Assembly (NCBI RefSeq): GCF_029968015.1
Contig: NZ_JASCIS010000006.1
Coordinates: forward strand, 1 to 64,000
DNA: 64,000 bases
Source: Streptomyces luteolus
GTDB taxonomy: Bacteria > Actinomycetota > Actinomycetes > Streptomycetales > Streptomycetaceae
Direction of reading: 5' to 3'
The notes under the pieces are model-generated. The model made no database searches. It worked only from the letters and a program-made list of their open reading frames with translations, and was not told the DNA's origin. The position numbers and the translations under genes are program-made. Of this stretch, positions 24,831 to 35,083 are shown in pieces; within the stretch, counting starts at the first letter, position 1; every line of letters starts with the position of its first letter.

Positions 24831-26215
24831 GGCGGACCGGGTTGCGGCTGAGCGGGCGGGGGCGGATCGGGCGGAGGCTGTCCGGGCTGCGCCTCACCGA
24901 ACTGCCCAAGGGACTGCGCACGGGCCTGCGCTGGAAGCTCAGCGCGGCGATCGCGCTGGTCGGCGCCCTGGTGGCGATCGCGCTCAGCCTCGTCGTCCAC
25001 AACGCCGCCCGGGTCTCGATGCTGGACAACGCCCGCGACCTCCAGGACACCCAGCTCCAGATGGCGCAGCGGCTGTACGAGTCCTCGAAGAGCCCCCGCC
25101 TGCAGAGCAAGATCGACGACCCCGAGCTGCCGCCCGAGCTCCGCGCCAAGGCCGAGGCCGGCCGCCGCGCCACCTACGTCCAGGAGACCGACGGCGCCCC
25201 CGACATATGGGCCGCGACCCCGGTCAGCGGCGGCAAGATCCTCTCCCTGCACTCCCGCTTCACCGACCGCAGCGCCACCGTGATGAAGGACCTCGACCAG
25301 GCCCTGATCATCGGCTCGATCGCGGTCGTCTTCGGCGGCTGCGCCCTCGGCGTGCTGATCGGCGGCCAGCTCTCCCGCCGCCTGCGCGAGGCCGCGGCCG
25401 CCGCGCACATGGTCGCCCAGGGCGAGACCGAGGTCCGGGTGCGGGACGCCATCGGCGGTGTCGTACGCGATGAGACCGACGATCTGGCCCGCGCCGTGGA
25501 CGCCATGGCCGACGCCCTGAAGCAGCGGTACGAGGCGGAGCGCCGGGTGACCGCCGATATCGCGCACGAGCTGCGCACCCCGGTCACCGGGTTGCTCACG
25601 GCGGCCGAGCTGCTGCCGGAGGGGCGCCCCAGCGAGCTGGTCAAGGACCGGGCGCAGGCGCTGCGCACGCTGGTCGAGGACGTGCTCGAAGTCGCCCGCC
25701 TGGACGGCGCGTCCGAGCGGGCCGAGCTGCAGGACATCACGCTCGGCGAGTTCATCTCGCGCCGGGTGCGGGCCATGTACCCGGACGTGGATGTGCGGGT
25801 GGTGCACGAGTCCGAGGTGACGACCGACCCACGCCGCCTGGAGCGGATCGTCGGCAACCTCCTCGCCAACGCCACCAAGCACGGCGGCGCCCCGATCGAG
25901 ATCTCCGTCGAGGGCCGGGTCATCCGCGTACGCGACCACGGCACCGGCTTCCCCGAGGACCTCCTCGCCGACGGGCCCAGCCGGTTCCGCACCGGCTCGA
26001 CGGACCGCGCTGGCCACGGCCACGGGCTCGGCCTGACCATCGCCGCAGGCCAGGCCCGCGTCCTCGGCGCCCGCCTCACCTTCCGCAACGTCGGCCCGGA
26101 GCACGGCAACGGTCCGGCGGAGGGCGCGGTGGCCGTGCTGTGGCTGCCGGAGCACGCGCCGACGAACACGGGCAGCTACCCGATGCCGGAGCTGGGGAGC
26201 CTCGGCGTGAGCTGA
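24827..26215 (+). CDS. cseC: Sensor histidine kinase CseC
   Basis: 462 residues. A basic cytosolic N-terminus (about 1-35) is followed by a transmembrane segment (about 38-60), an external sensor loop (about 61-155) and a second transmembrane segment (about 160-182). HAMP, DHp with the phospho-acceptor His in ADIAHELRTPVTG (about residue 246) and the HATPase domain (N box GNLLANATKHGG, G boxes VRDHGTGF and GHGHGLGLTI) complete it. Senses cell-wall damage and phosphorylates CseB. ATG 24827 sits 10 bp after the cseB stop. Confidence 0.94.
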   Translation: MRRTGLRLSGRGRIGRRLSGLRLTELPKGLRTGLRWKLSAAIALVGALVAIALSLVVHNAARVSMLDNARDLQDTQLQMAQRLYESSKSPRLQSKIDDPELPPELRAKAEAGRRATYVQETDGAPDIWAATPVSGGKILSLHSRFTDRSATVMKDLDQALIIGSIAVVFGGCALGVLIGGQLSRRLREAAAAAHMVAQGETEVRVRDAIGGVVRDETDDLARAVDAMADALKQRYEAERRVTADIAHELRTPVTGLLTAAELLPEGRPSELVKDRAQALRTLVEDVLEVARLDGASERAELQDITLGEFISRRVRAMYPDVDVRVVHESEVTTDPRRLERIVGNLLANATKHGGAPIEISVEGRVIRVRDHGTGFPEDLLADGPSRFRTGSTDRAGHGHGLGLTIAAGQARVLGARLTFRNVGPEHGNGPAEGAVAVLWLPEHAPTNTGSYPMPELGSLGVS

Positions 26216-26228
26216 GGCGGCGGCGGGC

Positions 26229-26663
26229 CTATCCCCACTCCTTCGACAGGTCGAGGCCTTCCCCGCGCTCCGTCAGCGAGTACCAGTTCCCGTTGTCGTC
26301 CCGGAAGATCGCCTCGATGCCGTACGGCCGCTCCTTCGGCTCCTGCAGAAACTCCACGCCGCGCGCCCGGAACGTCTCGTAGTCCCCGCGGCAGTCGTCC
26401 GTACGCAGGGCGCAGGCACCGATGACCCCCTTGGTCACAAGCTCGATCAGCGCCTTCGACGACTCCGGGTCCACGCCGTGACCGTCAGGGCGCATCAGCG
26501 CCAGCTCGACGTCCGGCTGGTCCTTGGCGCCCACGGTGACCCATCGCATATCGCCCATGGCCATGTCCGTACGGACCTCCATGCCGAGCTTCTCGGTGAA
26601 GAACGCCTTCGTACGGTCCTGGTCGAGGGTCCAGACGGTGGTGATGCCGACGCCTTTGATCAT
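26229..26663 (-). CDS. Glyoxalase/VOC-superfamily protein
   Basis: 144 residues of paired beta-alpha-beta-beta-beta modules: MIKGVGITTVWTLDQDRTKAFFTEKLGMEVR in the first, GACALRTDDCRGDYETFRARGVEF in the second, ending with IFRDDNGNWYSLTE. Metal-binding positions typical of glyoxalase I are only partly visible, so it may bind a small molecule (antibiotic or aldehyde adduct). Encoded just downstream of, and on the same strand as, an AraC-type regulator, the usual regulator/effector pairing. Converges on cseC. Confidence 0.88.
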   Translation of the reverse strand: MIKGVGITTVWTLDQDRTKAFFTEKLGMEVRTDMAMGDMRWVTVGAKDQPDVELALMRPDGHGVDPESSKALIELVTKGVIGACALRTDDCRGDYETFRARGVEFLQEPKERPYGIEAIFRDDNGNWYSLTERGEGLDLSKEWG

Positions 26664-26738
26664 GAGGTGCTCCTGGGGCTGAGGGGGGGGAAGAGGTGGT
26701 CGCCGTTGACTTCCCTGTCACCGTAGGCAGCGCCGGGT

Positions 26739-27254
26739 TCAGTCGGCTTCTCGAAAGTTGCTGTCCCGCTGCGGCTTGAATCCGCCGGCCCAGAGCAGCG
26801 CGTAGCACCCGGGGATGAGTGCGGCGCCGCGGCCGACGTTCTCCCGTCTGTACTCGCTCGGGCTGAGCCCCGTCTGCTCACGGAAGCGGGTGGAGAACGT
26901 GCCGAGGCTGCTGAACCCGACCAGGTTGCAGATCTCGGTGACGGTCAGATCGGCCGTACGCAGCATCTCCGCGGCGCGCTCGATCCGGCGCCGCGAAAGA
27001 TACTGGCCGGGCGTCTCCCCGTACACCGCCTTGAAGGCGCGGACGAAGTGCGAGCGGGAGTACCCGGCGCGGGCCGCCGTCGCGTCCAGGTCGAGCTCCG
27101 GGTCGGCCCAGTCCCGGTCCATGGCGTCCTTGGCCAGGCGCAACTGCCGCAGATGCGCGACGTGCGCGGTCACGGGCGTACGCACGGGCTCGGCGGGCTC
27201 GGCGGGCTCAACAGTCTCGACGGGGTCCACGCCTTCGATGCTGGCACGCCCCAC
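26739..27254 (-). CDS. AraC-family transcriptional regulator (short form)
   Basis: About 171 residues. The C-terminal double HTH reads LDATAARAGYSRSHFVRAFKAVYGETPGQYLSRRRIERAAEML and LTVTEICNLVGFSSLGTFSTRFREQTGLSPSEYRR. There is no sensor domain; the N-terminus is an acidic Pro/Glu repeat (VETVEPAEPAEPV). GTG 27254 is preferred but GTG 27173 (VTAHVAHLRQL) is possible. A 16-bp direct repeat lies over its start. The 75 bp to the VOC gene downstream suggest one operon. Confidence 0.87.
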   Translation of the reverse strand: MGRASIEGVDPVETVEPAEPAEPVRTPVTAHVAHLRQLRLAKDAMDRDWADPELDLDATAARAGYSRSHFVRAFKAVYGETPGQYLSRRRIERAAEMLRTADLTVTEICNLVGFSSLGTFSTRFREQTGLSPSEYRRENVGRGAALIPGCYALLWAGGFKPQRDSNFREAD

Positions 27255-27281
27255 TGACAATCCACCCCACTGACAATCCAC
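27251..27281. repeat. 16-bp tandem repeat at the AraC regulator start
   Basis: CCACTGACAATCCAC occurs at 27251-27265 and 27267-27281, period 16, overlapping the proposed GTG start and its upstream region. Such direct repeats are typical AraC-type binding sites, so autoregulation is plausible; a slippage duplication is equally possible. Confidence 0.7.
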
Positions 27282-27357
27282 CCGGCCCCGAGACGCGTCG
27301 AGGCCCCCGGAGCGCGCGGCTCCAGGGGCCTCGACGTACCGCCGGGCGACCGGACAC

Positions 27358-29013
<1,656 letters not shown>

Positions 29014-29059
29014 TCAGTTCGCGTACGACGACGGCCGAGCGCAGCCGCAGGAGACCACG

Positions 29060-29650
29060 ATGAGCAGCAACGCAGACGCCCGCCCCCGCCGGGGCAATAC
29101 GCGGCAGCGGATCCAGGACGTCGCCCTGGAGCTCTTCGCCGAGCGCGGGTACGAGAAGACCTCGCTGCGGGAGATCGCGGAGCGGCTCGAGGTCACCAAA
29201 GCGGCGCTCTACTACCACTTCAAGACCAAGGAAGACATCCTCGGCAGCCTCTTCGAGGACCTGGCGCGGCCGACCGACGAGCTGATCGAATGGGCCGCCG
29301 AGCAGCCGCGCACCCTGGAGACCAAGCAGGAGATCCTGCGCCGCTACAGCGAAGCGCTCGCCGGAGCGGAACGCCTCTTCCGGTTCATGCAGGAGAACCA
29401 GGCGACGATGCGGGACCTGCAGGCCGGCGAGGAGTTCAAGGCCCGCATGCTGCGCCTGCTCGACGTCCTGCGCGAACCCGACGCCCCGCTCACCGACCAG
29501 GTCCGCTGCTTCAGCGCGCTGTTCTCGATGCACGCCGGGCTGTTCGCCCTCAAGGACGTCGAAGGCGACCCGGAGGAGAAGCGCAGGGCCATCCTCGAGG
29601 TCGCCACCGATCTGGTCACCCAGGCCCACTCGGACCGGGAATCCCGCTAA
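29060..29650 (+). CDS. TetR-family repressor of the adjacent MFS exporter
   Basis: 196 residues with the HTH TRQRIQDVALELFAERGYEKTSLREIAERLEVTKAALYYHFKTKEDIL (about 14-60). The C-terminal domain is helical. The gene is divergent from the DHA2 exporter and the intergenic inverted repeat is a ready operator. The regulator/exporter arrangement is the QacR/TetA pattern; the ligand is unknown. Confidence 0.93.
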   Translation: MSSNADARPRRGNTRQRIQDVALELFAERGYEKTSLREIAERLEVTKAALYYHFKTKEDILGSLFEDLARPTDELIEWAAEQPRTLETKQEILRRYSEALAGAERLFRFMQENQATMRDLQAGEEFKARMLRLLDVLREPDAPLTDQVRCFSALFSMHAGLFALKDVEGDPEEKRRAILEVATDLVTQAHSDRESR

Positions 29651-29672
29651 AGGGCGGGCGTGCGCAGACGCG

Positions 29673-30371
29673 TCAGAAGTTCACGCCGAGCGAGCGCATG
29701 AAGCTGACCGGGTTGATCGCCGAGCCGTAGTTCGGGGACGTACGGATCTCGAAGTGCAGGTGCGGGCCGCTGGAGTTGCCGGTGTTGCCGGAACGGGCGA
29801 TCTCCTGGCCGGTCTTCACCTTCTGGCCGACCTTGACGCCGACCTTGGACAGGTGCGCGTACTGCGAGTAGCGGCCGTTGTCGTGCTTGATCACCACGGC
29901 GTTGCCGTACGCGGGACCGTCACCGGCGCCGTTCGGGCCGGCCTTGACGACGGTGCCGTTGTGCACGGCGGCGACCTTCGTGCCGACCGGCACGGCGAAG
30001 TCCTGGCCGGAGTGCTTGTGCGACCACATGCCGCCGGCCTGGGCGTAGCTGGCGCTCAGCGTGTAGTTCTTGACCGGGTTGCCCCAGCCGGCCGCCTTCT
30101 TCTTCGCGGCGGCCTTGGCCTCGGCCTTCTTCTTCGCGGCCGCCTCGGCCTTCTTCGTGGCGGCCTGGGCCTGAGCCTTGGCCTGCGCCTTGACGGCCTG
30201 CGCCTCGACGGAGGCGGACGCACCGGTGAAGCCACTGCCCGAGCTCTGCTCGGCGGCCATGGCAACCCCCGCGCCGAGCGTCGCCACCACGCCGACACCA
30301 GCGACGAGAACGGTCGCCCGGGTACGGAACAGCGACGACTTGGATATGTGGGACTCGGCGCGCTTCGACAT
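29673..30371 (-). CDS. Secreted M23-family peptidoglycan endopeptidase
   Basis: 232 residues from ATG 30371, with GGAGG 10 bp upstream. A signal peptide, about 1-40 (VLVAGVGVVATLGAGVAMAAEQ), is followed by an Ala/Lys-rich coiled linker (KAQAQAATKKAEAAAKKKAEAKAAAKKK in part) and a LytM domain. Zinc ligands are visible as H and D in HSGQDFAVP and the first His of HLHFE. It cleaves stem-peptide cross-links. In Streptomyces such hydrolases are often controlled by c-di-AMP riboswitches, but no such aptamer is visible in the roughly 300-bp leader. Confidence 0.93.
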   Translation of the reverse strand: MSKRAESHISKSSLFRTRATVLVAGVGVVATLGAGVAMAAEQSSGSGFTGASASVEAQAVKAQAKAQAQAATKKAEAAAKKKAEAKAAAKKKAAGWGNPVKNYTLSASYAQAGGMWSHKHSGQDFAVPVGTKVAAVHNGTVVKAGPNGAGDGPAYGNAVVIKHDNGRYSQYAHLSKVGVKVGQKVKTGQEIARSGNTGNSSGPHLHFEIRTSPNYGSAINPVSFMRSLGVNF

Positions 30372-30400
30372 CACGGATGACCTCCAGGGGGTGGGGGCGG

Positions 30401-30420
30401 TCCGGACATCGACGTCCGGA
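30401..30420 (-). other. Leader hairpin next to the M23 gene RBS
   Basis: A perfect 7-bp stem TCCGGAC/GTCCGGA with a 6-nt loop lies about 15 nt upstream of the Shine-Dalgarno of the M23 peptidase gene. It could limit ribosome access or be part of a larger leader structure. Confidence 0.5.
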
Positions 30421-30675
30421 GCAAAGACATGAGCGGACCCGGCCGACGAACCTCTGCGACCGGGCTGCCCCACCTTGGTAACCCGCCCCCACCGCCGCAC
30501 TCAAACACCCCATCTACTACCAAAGCTCGTACGGAGGCAGGGGAATGATGGCCTCTTGACGCTGTTTGGGCGCTCTTCCTGAGACCTTTGGAAATGATCC
30601 TGGAAGTGGTGTTTAGCCCCACTTCAGTAGCTTATTGAGGGACACTAACGCCCCACTTGCCCCCGACTCGCCCGA

Positions 30676-30695
30676 TTCGGGACTTTAGTCCCGAA
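30676..30695. promoter_or_regulatory. DosR/DevR-type box
   Basis: TTCGGGACTTTAGTCCCGAA fits every position of the mycobacterial DosR consensus TTSGGGACTWWAGTCCCSAA and is a perfect 9+2+9 palindrome. It lies 305 bp upstream of the M23 peptidase start. The nearest open direction on the other strand has no gene. A weaker half-site, GGGACACTAACGCCC, lies about 40 bp to the left. Streptomyces has DosR-like regulators (OsdR). Confidence 0.7.
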
Positions 30696-30934
30696 GGTTG
30701 CCTGCCGAAGGTCCCCCACCCCCCGGGACCGCCGTCGACTATTCCGGCTAGTACCCCTCGAAACGCCTGTGCGTCATGTCACCGCGGGGCAAGATCGAAC
30801 CCTGCCGGGATGTGACCGGGGCTACTCGGATCACGGCTCACGAGAGGCTTCCGGGAAGCTTCCCGGAGGCTCCTGGGAAGCTCCGGGAAAGCGCCAGGAA
30901 AGCTCCAGGAGGCAGCTCGCTGGGGCACGACGAA

Positions 30935-30980
30935 AAGGGGCCGGCCCCGAACCGATGTCTCGGTTCGGGGCCGGCCCCTT
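30935..30980 (-). terminator. Strong intrinsic terminator of clpC
   Basis: A perfect 21-bp stem (AAGGGGCCGGCCCCGAACCGA and its complement) with a 4-nt loop lies 23 bp after the clpC stop. On the clpC strand it is followed by TTTTC. The stem is symmetrical, so it may also stop plus-strand transcripts. Confidence 0.93.
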
Positions 30981-31003
30981 GCTGCCTACTGGCTACAGCC
31001 GAC

Positions 31004-33526
31004 TCAGCCCTTGGTCAGGTCCGGGCCGGAGCCGCCCGCGGCGGCGTCCACCGGCGGCACGTCCGGCAGCGTCGACTTCTCCTCGCCGCGGAAGGTGAAG
31101 GTCTGCTGCTCGCCCTCGCCCTCGGTGTCCACGACCACGATGTGACCGGGGCGCAGCTCGCCGAAGAGGATCTTCTCCGACAGGCTGTCCTCGACCTCGC
31201 GCTGGATCGTGCGGCGCAGCGGCCGGGCGCCCAGGACCGGGTCGTAGCCCTTCTTGGCGAGGAGCTCCTTGGCGGACTGGGAGAGCTCGATGCCCATGTC
31301 CCGGTCCTTCAGGCGCTCGTCCACCTTGTCGATCATCAGGTCGACGATCCGCAGGATGTCGGCCTGGCTGAGCTGCGGGAAGACGACGACGTCGTCGACA
31401 CGGTTGAGGAACTCGGGGCGGAAGTGCTGCTTGAGCTCGTCCGAGACCTTGTTCTTCATGCGCTCGTAGTTGGTCTTCGTGTCGCCCTGCGCCGCGAAGC
31501 CCAGGTTGAAGCCCTTGGAGATGTCCCGGGTGCCGAGGTTGGTCGTCATGATGATGACCGTGTTCTTGAAGTCGACGACCCGGCCCTGGGAGTCGGTCAG
31601 GCGACCGTCCTCCAGGATCTGCAGGAGCGAGTTGAAGATGTCCGGGTGGGCCTTCTCGACCTCGTCGAAGAGGACCACGGAGAACGGCTTGCGGCGCACC
31701 TTCTCGGTGAGCTGGCCGCCCTCTTCGTACCCGACGTAGCCGGGGGGCGAGCCGAAGAGCCGCGAGACGGTGTGCTTCTCGCTGAACTCCGACATGTCGA
31801 GGGAGATCATCGCGTCCTCGTCGCCGAAGAGGAACTCGGCGAGCGCCTTGGACAGCTCGGTCTTACCGACACCGGACGGGCCGGCGAAGATGAACGAACC
31901 GCCGGGACGCTTCGGGTCCTTGAGGCCCGCGCGCGTACGCCGGATGGCCTTGGAGAGCGCCTTGACCGCGTCGTTCTGGCCGATGACGCGCTTGTGCAGC
32001 TCGTCCTCCATGCGCAGCAGACGCGAGGACTCCTCCTCGGTCAGCTTGAAGACCGGGATGCCGGTGGCGGTCGCGAGGACCTCGGCGATCAGATCGCCGT
32101 CGACCTCGGCGACGACGTCCATGTCGCCGGCCTTCCACTCCTTCTCCCGCTTGGCCTTGGCGGACAGGAGCTGCTTCTCCTTGTCCCGCAGCGAGGCGGC
32201 CTTCTCGAAGTCCTGCGAGTCGATCGCGGACTCCTTGTCCCGGCGGACACCGGCGATCTTCTCGTCGAACTCGCGGAGGTCCGGCGGCGCGGTCATCCGG
32301 CGGATGCGCATCCGGGAACCGGCCTCGTCGATCAGGTCGATCGCCTTGTCCGGCAGGAAGCGGTCCGAGATGTACCGGTCGGCCAGGGTCGCGGCCTGGA
32401 CGAGGGCCTCGTCGGTGATGGACACACGGTGGTGCGCCTCGTACCGGTCGCGCAGGCCCTTGAGGATCTCGATGGTGTGCGGCAGCGACGGCTCCGCGAC
32501 CTGGATCGGCTGGAAGCGGCGCTCGAGCGCGGCGTCCTTCTCCAGGTACTTGCGGTACTCGTCGAGCGTCGTCGCACCGATGGTCTGCAGCTCACCGCGG
32601 GCCAGCATCGGCTTGAGGATGCTGGCGGCGTCGATCGCGCCCTCGGCGGCACCCGCACCCACGAGCGTGTGCAGCTCGTCGATGAACAGGATGATGTCGC
32701 CGCGGGTGCGGATCTCCTTGAGGACCTTCTTCAGGCGCTCCTCGAAGTCACCGCGGTAGCGGGAGCCCGCGACCAGCGCACCCAGGTCGAGGGTGTAGAG
32801 GTGCTTGTCCTTGAGGGTCTCGGGCACCTCGCCCTTGACGATGGCCTGGGCGAGGCCCTCGACGACGGCGGTCTTGCCGACGCCGGGCTCACCGATCAGG
32901 ACCGGGTTGTTCTTCGTACGGCGGGACAGCACCTGCATGACCCGCTCGATCTCCTTCTCGCGCCCGATGACCGGGTCGAGTTTGGACTCACGAGCGGCCT
33001 GGGTGAGGTTCCGGCCGAACTGGTCGAGGACCAGGGACGTGGAGGGCGTGCCCTCGGCAGGACCGCCGGCGGTGGCGGTCTCCTTGCCCTGGTAACCGGA
33101 GAGCAGCTGGATGACCTGCTGCCGCACCCGGTTGAGGTCGGCACCCAGCTTCACGAGGACCTGGGCGGCGACGCCCTCGCCCTCGCGGATCAGGCCGAGC
33201 AGGATGTGCTCCGTGCCGATGTAGTTGTGGCCCAGCTGAAGGGCCTCGCGGAGCGACAGCTCCAGGACCTTCTTGGCACGAGGGGTGAAGGGGATGTGCC
33301 CGGACGGGGCCTGCTGGCCCTGGCCGATGATCTCCTCCACCTGCTGGCGGACCGCCTCGAGCGAAATCCCGAGGCTCTCCAGGGCCTTAGCGGCGACACC
33401 CTCACCCTCGTGGATCAGGCCCAGGAGGATGTGCTCGGTGCCGATGTAATTGTGGTTGAGCATCCGGGCTTCTTCCTGAGCCAGGACGACAACCCGCCGC
33501 GCGCGGTCGGTGAACCTCTCGAACAT
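31004..33526 (-). CDS. clpC: ATP-dependent Clp protease ATPase subunit ClpC
   Basis: AAA+ unfoldase that feeds substrates to ClpP; 840 residues. It has two Clp_N repeats (about 1-145), AAA-1 with Walker A GEPGVGKT, a UVR-type middle domain (about 415-455: [34 protein letters not shown] in part) and AAA-2 with Walker A GPSGVGKT. The C-terminal D2-small domain and acidic tail close it. It starts [20 protein letters not shown] at 33526. A ClgR-type site lies about 217 bp upstream. Terminated by the strong hairpin downstream. Confidence 0.98.
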   Translation of the reverse strand: MFERFTDRARRVVVLAQEEARMLNHNYIGTEHILLGLIHEGEGVAAKALESLGISLEAVRQQVEEIIGQGQQAPSGHIPFTPRAKKVLELSLREALQLGHNYIGTEHILLGLIREGEGVAAQVLVKLGADLNRVRQQVIQLLSGYQGKETATAGGPAEGTPSTSLVLDQFGRNLTQAARESKLDPVIGREKEIERVMQVLSRRTKNNPVLIGEPGVGKTAVVEGLAQAIVKGEVPETLKDKHLYTLDLGALVAGSRYRGDFEERLKKVLKEIRTRGDIILFIDELHTLVGAGAAEGAIDAASILKPMLARGELQTIGATTLDEYRKYLEKDAALERRFQPIQVAEPSLPHTIEILKGLRDRYEAHHRVSITDEALVQAATLADRYISDRFLPDKAIDLIDEAGSRMRIRRMTAPPDLREFDEKIAGVRRDKESAIDSQDFEKAASLRDKEKQLLSAKAKREKEWKAGDMDVVAEVDGDLIAEVLATATGIPVFKLTEEESSRLLRMEDELHKRVIGQNDAVKALSKAIRRTRAGLKDPKRPGGSFIFAGPSGVGKTELSKALAEFLFGDEDAMISLDMSEFSEKHTVSRLFGSPPGYVGYEEGGQLTEKVRRKPFSVVLFDEVEKAHPDIFNSLLQILEDGRLTDSQGRVVDFKNTVIIMTTNLGTRDISKGFNLGFAAQGDTKTNYERMKNKVSDELKQHFRPEFLNRVDDVVVFPQLSQADILRIVDLMIDKVDERLKDRDMGIELSQSAKELLAKKGYDPVLGARPLRRTIQREVEDSLSEKILFGELRPGHIVVVDTEGEGEQQTFTFRGEEKSTLPDVPPVDAAAGGSGPDLTKG

Positions 33527-33967
33527 CGTTAATCGCTCCTCAGAGCGGTCAGGCAGTAAAGGGGTCGGTCCCCTCCCTGTCCTTCCGCAGCTTAGTCCCG
33601 CAAGCGGGGACCGCTCATTCCAACTGCCGACACCCGGCCCTACTTCCCGGGGGATCTCCTGCCACGAACGCCGACATCTGCTCCAACCCGATGGTGGGAG
33701 ACGATGTTCCCGCAGGCCAGGCAGTTACCCCCATCGCCAGTACGCCGATGGCGAACGTGAGACGTCCGAGCCTGCGTGTCGCCCCTCCCCACTAGGAATG
33801 TCTTACCCGCAGGGACTGACACTCCATGCGGCGCGCACCGGTTCCCTCCGCTACGGGCGAACACCCTTGCGCCCCCCGAGTCCTGCGAGCGCCCCGGTTT
33901 CGGGCACAAGGCGCAGTCGATCACGCACGCTGCGTAACCCGAGGCGCTGTGGAGAGTTGCTCCAGAC
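33527..33967. other. 441-bp divergent control region of clpC
   Basis: No gene is visible. It contains the upstream leader of clpC (minus strand), the ClgR-like site at 33743-33756 and the 5' region of the plus-strand gene at 33968. Short inverted segments such as CATCGCC...GGCGATG-like runs occur around 33730-33755. I see no further recognisable element. Confidence 0.5.
33743..33756 (-). promoter_or_regulatory. ClgR-type operator upstream of clpC
   Basis: On the clpC strand the sequence is GTTCGCCATCGGCG, which fits GTTCGC-N5-GCG, the core of the ClgR motif known from Streptomyces and corynebacterial clp promoters. It lies 217 bp upstream of the clpC start, consistent with activation of clpC under proteotoxic stress. 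Confidence 0.6.
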
Positions 33968-34543
33968 ATGTCGCCCGCGATTCCGCTCCCGCGCAAACCG
34001 GCCGCCGCTCCCGGCGATCCGGTGCAGCAGTGGTACGAGAACGAGCTCGGCTGGGCGACGGCCGCGGGGCCGCCGGCTCAGCTGGTGGCGGGGCTGCGCT
34101 TCGACGTCCTGGAGGTCCCGGCCGACGCGGGCTTCGCCGTCCTGCGGCGGCTCGGCACCACGGCCGCGACGGGTCCGGTGGCGCTCGACGGGAACACGGT
34201 GCGGTTCCTGGTCGCCGCGGGCAGCGCGGACGAGCTGCCGGGGCTGCTCGAATGGCTCGAGTGGGGCGGCCTCGCGAGGGACCTGCGGGCCGTGGGGGCG
34301 GGCGGCCTGATGCCCGCGCCGCTGCCGCCCGGCCGGCCCGGCCCCCGGGAAGCCGCCGTCTGGCTGCGGCCCCCCGGTCCGGGGCGCGAGGTGGAGCCGA
34401 CCCTGCCGACGCTGTCGGCTCTCACCGGGCTCGGGAAGAGTGCGGGCGCTCCCGATCTCGTACGACTCGTGGATACGGCGGCGACTCAGTGCCACCGGCT
34501 CCGGTTGCTGCGCGCGAGCGCTCAGCCGTTGGCCTTCTCGTAG
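33968..34543 (+). CDS. Conserved hypothetical protein between clpC and lsr2
   Basis: 191 residues: PLPRKPAAAPGDPVQQWYENELGWATAAGPPAQLVAGLRFDVLEVPADAGFAVLRRLG in outline, then an Ala/Leu-rich domain and the segment AAVWLRPPGPG, with LVRLVDTAATQCHRLRLLRA at the end. The N-terminal part resembles short prim-pol-like or 'bifunctional primase' N-domains in wording, but no catalytic residues are visible and the function is not assigned. I recall it as a conserved Streptomyces neighbour of lsr2. Its 3' end overlaps the convergent lsr2 gene by 22 bp. Confidence 0.75.
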   Translation: MSPAIPLPRKPAAAPGDPVQQWYENELGWATAAGPPAQLVAGLRFDVLEVPADAGFAVLRRLGTTAATGPVALDGNTVRFLVAAGSADELPGLLEWLEWGGLARDLRAVGAGGLMPAPLPPGRPGPREAAVWLRPPGPGREVEPTLPTLSALTGLGKSAGAPDLVRLVDTAATQCHRLRLLRASAQPLAFS

Positions 34544-34851
34544 GCCTCACGGATCGAGGCGGGGACACGGCCGCGGTCGTTGACCTCGAATCCGTTCTCC
34601 TTCGCCCACGCGCGGATCTGTGCGGTGTTCTCACTGCTGGCCGCGGCGGCACGCCCCTTGCCGCGAGCGCTGCGGCCTCCGGTGCGACGCCCCTTCTGAA
34701 CGAACTGCTCAAGCGCGACGCGGAGTTTGTCCGCGTTCTTGTTGCTGAGGTCGATCTCGTACGACTTGCCGTCCAGCGCAAACGTCACGGTCTCGTCCGC
34801 CTCGCCACCGTCGAGGTCGTCGACAAGAAGGACCTGAACCTTCTGTGCCAC
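34522..34851 (-). CDS. lsr2: Lsr2, nucleoid-associated silencing protein
   Basis: 109 residues from GTG 34851, with AAAGGA 8 bp upstream. The N-terminal dimerisation domain reads MAQKVQVLLVDDLDGGEADETVTFALDGKSYEIDLS in outline. The C-terminal DNA-binding domain carries the AT-hook-like RGR loop (NGFEVNDRGRVPASIREAYEKANG in part). H-NS-like silencer of AT-rich genes and secondary-metabolite clusters. Its own upstream region (34920-34990) is locally AT-rich with a TATAAC -10-like hexamer (34922-34927, minus strand), so autoregulation is plausible. Confidence 0.96.
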   Translation of the reverse strand: MAQKVQVLLVDDLDGGEADETVTFALDGKSYEIDLSNKNADKLRVALEQFVQKGRRTGGRSARGKGRAAAASSENTAQIRAWAKENGFEVNDRGRVPASIREAYEKANG

Positions 34852-35083
34852 CGGATTTCCTTTCATCGATAACTTCAGGGCCCGAGGTCGCGGCGCGTCC
34901 GCCGCTGTTTCCCAGGCCCCGGTTATATGGAGTACATCGGAAAGCAAACCGCTTTTGCCGGAAAAACACAAACCCCCGGTTGAGACCGAGACCTCAAGAG
35001 CCCTTGAAACGTGCGCGTTTCGGACATAGCACCGCCGCAGACCCGCAGTGATCTCAACGGCCGGTATAAACCGAGGCGCATGC

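Larger units (their letters stand above)
30372..31003. other. 632-bp region between the M23 gene and clpC
   Basis: No convincing gene. From left: leader of the M23 gene with hairpins TCCGGAC-GTCGAT-GTCCGGA (30401-30420) and CCCGG...CCGGG (near 30440-30465). A relatively AT-rich block (30500-30650) and a DosR-type box (30676-30695) follow. Then come GAAGCTYC-like repeats (30845-30915) and the clpC terminator (30935-30980). A TAGTAC -10-like hexamer at 30749-30754 on the plus strand could start a short RNA ending at the same hairpin; unproven. Confidence 0.6.

Noticed and set aside
30372..30540. c-di-AMP (ydaO-type) riboswitch ahead of the M23 peptidase
   Set aside because: Expected because disA is present and such hydrolases are known targets, but the conserved ydaO core segments are not visible in this leader.
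30541..30566. SigR-like promoter GGGAAT-N17-GTT on the plus strand
   Set aside because: Spacing is one short of the usual and no plus-strand gene follows.
30769..30935. tRNA-like or protein-coding segment upstream of the clpC terminator
   Set aside because: No cloverleaf can be folded and the codon pattern is not gene-like; left as a possible short RNA only.
30776..33532. 918-codon plus-strand frame opposite clpC
   Set aside because: Complement of a perfectly conserved gene; composition dominated by Val/Leu/Asp/Gly shadows of GC-rich codons.
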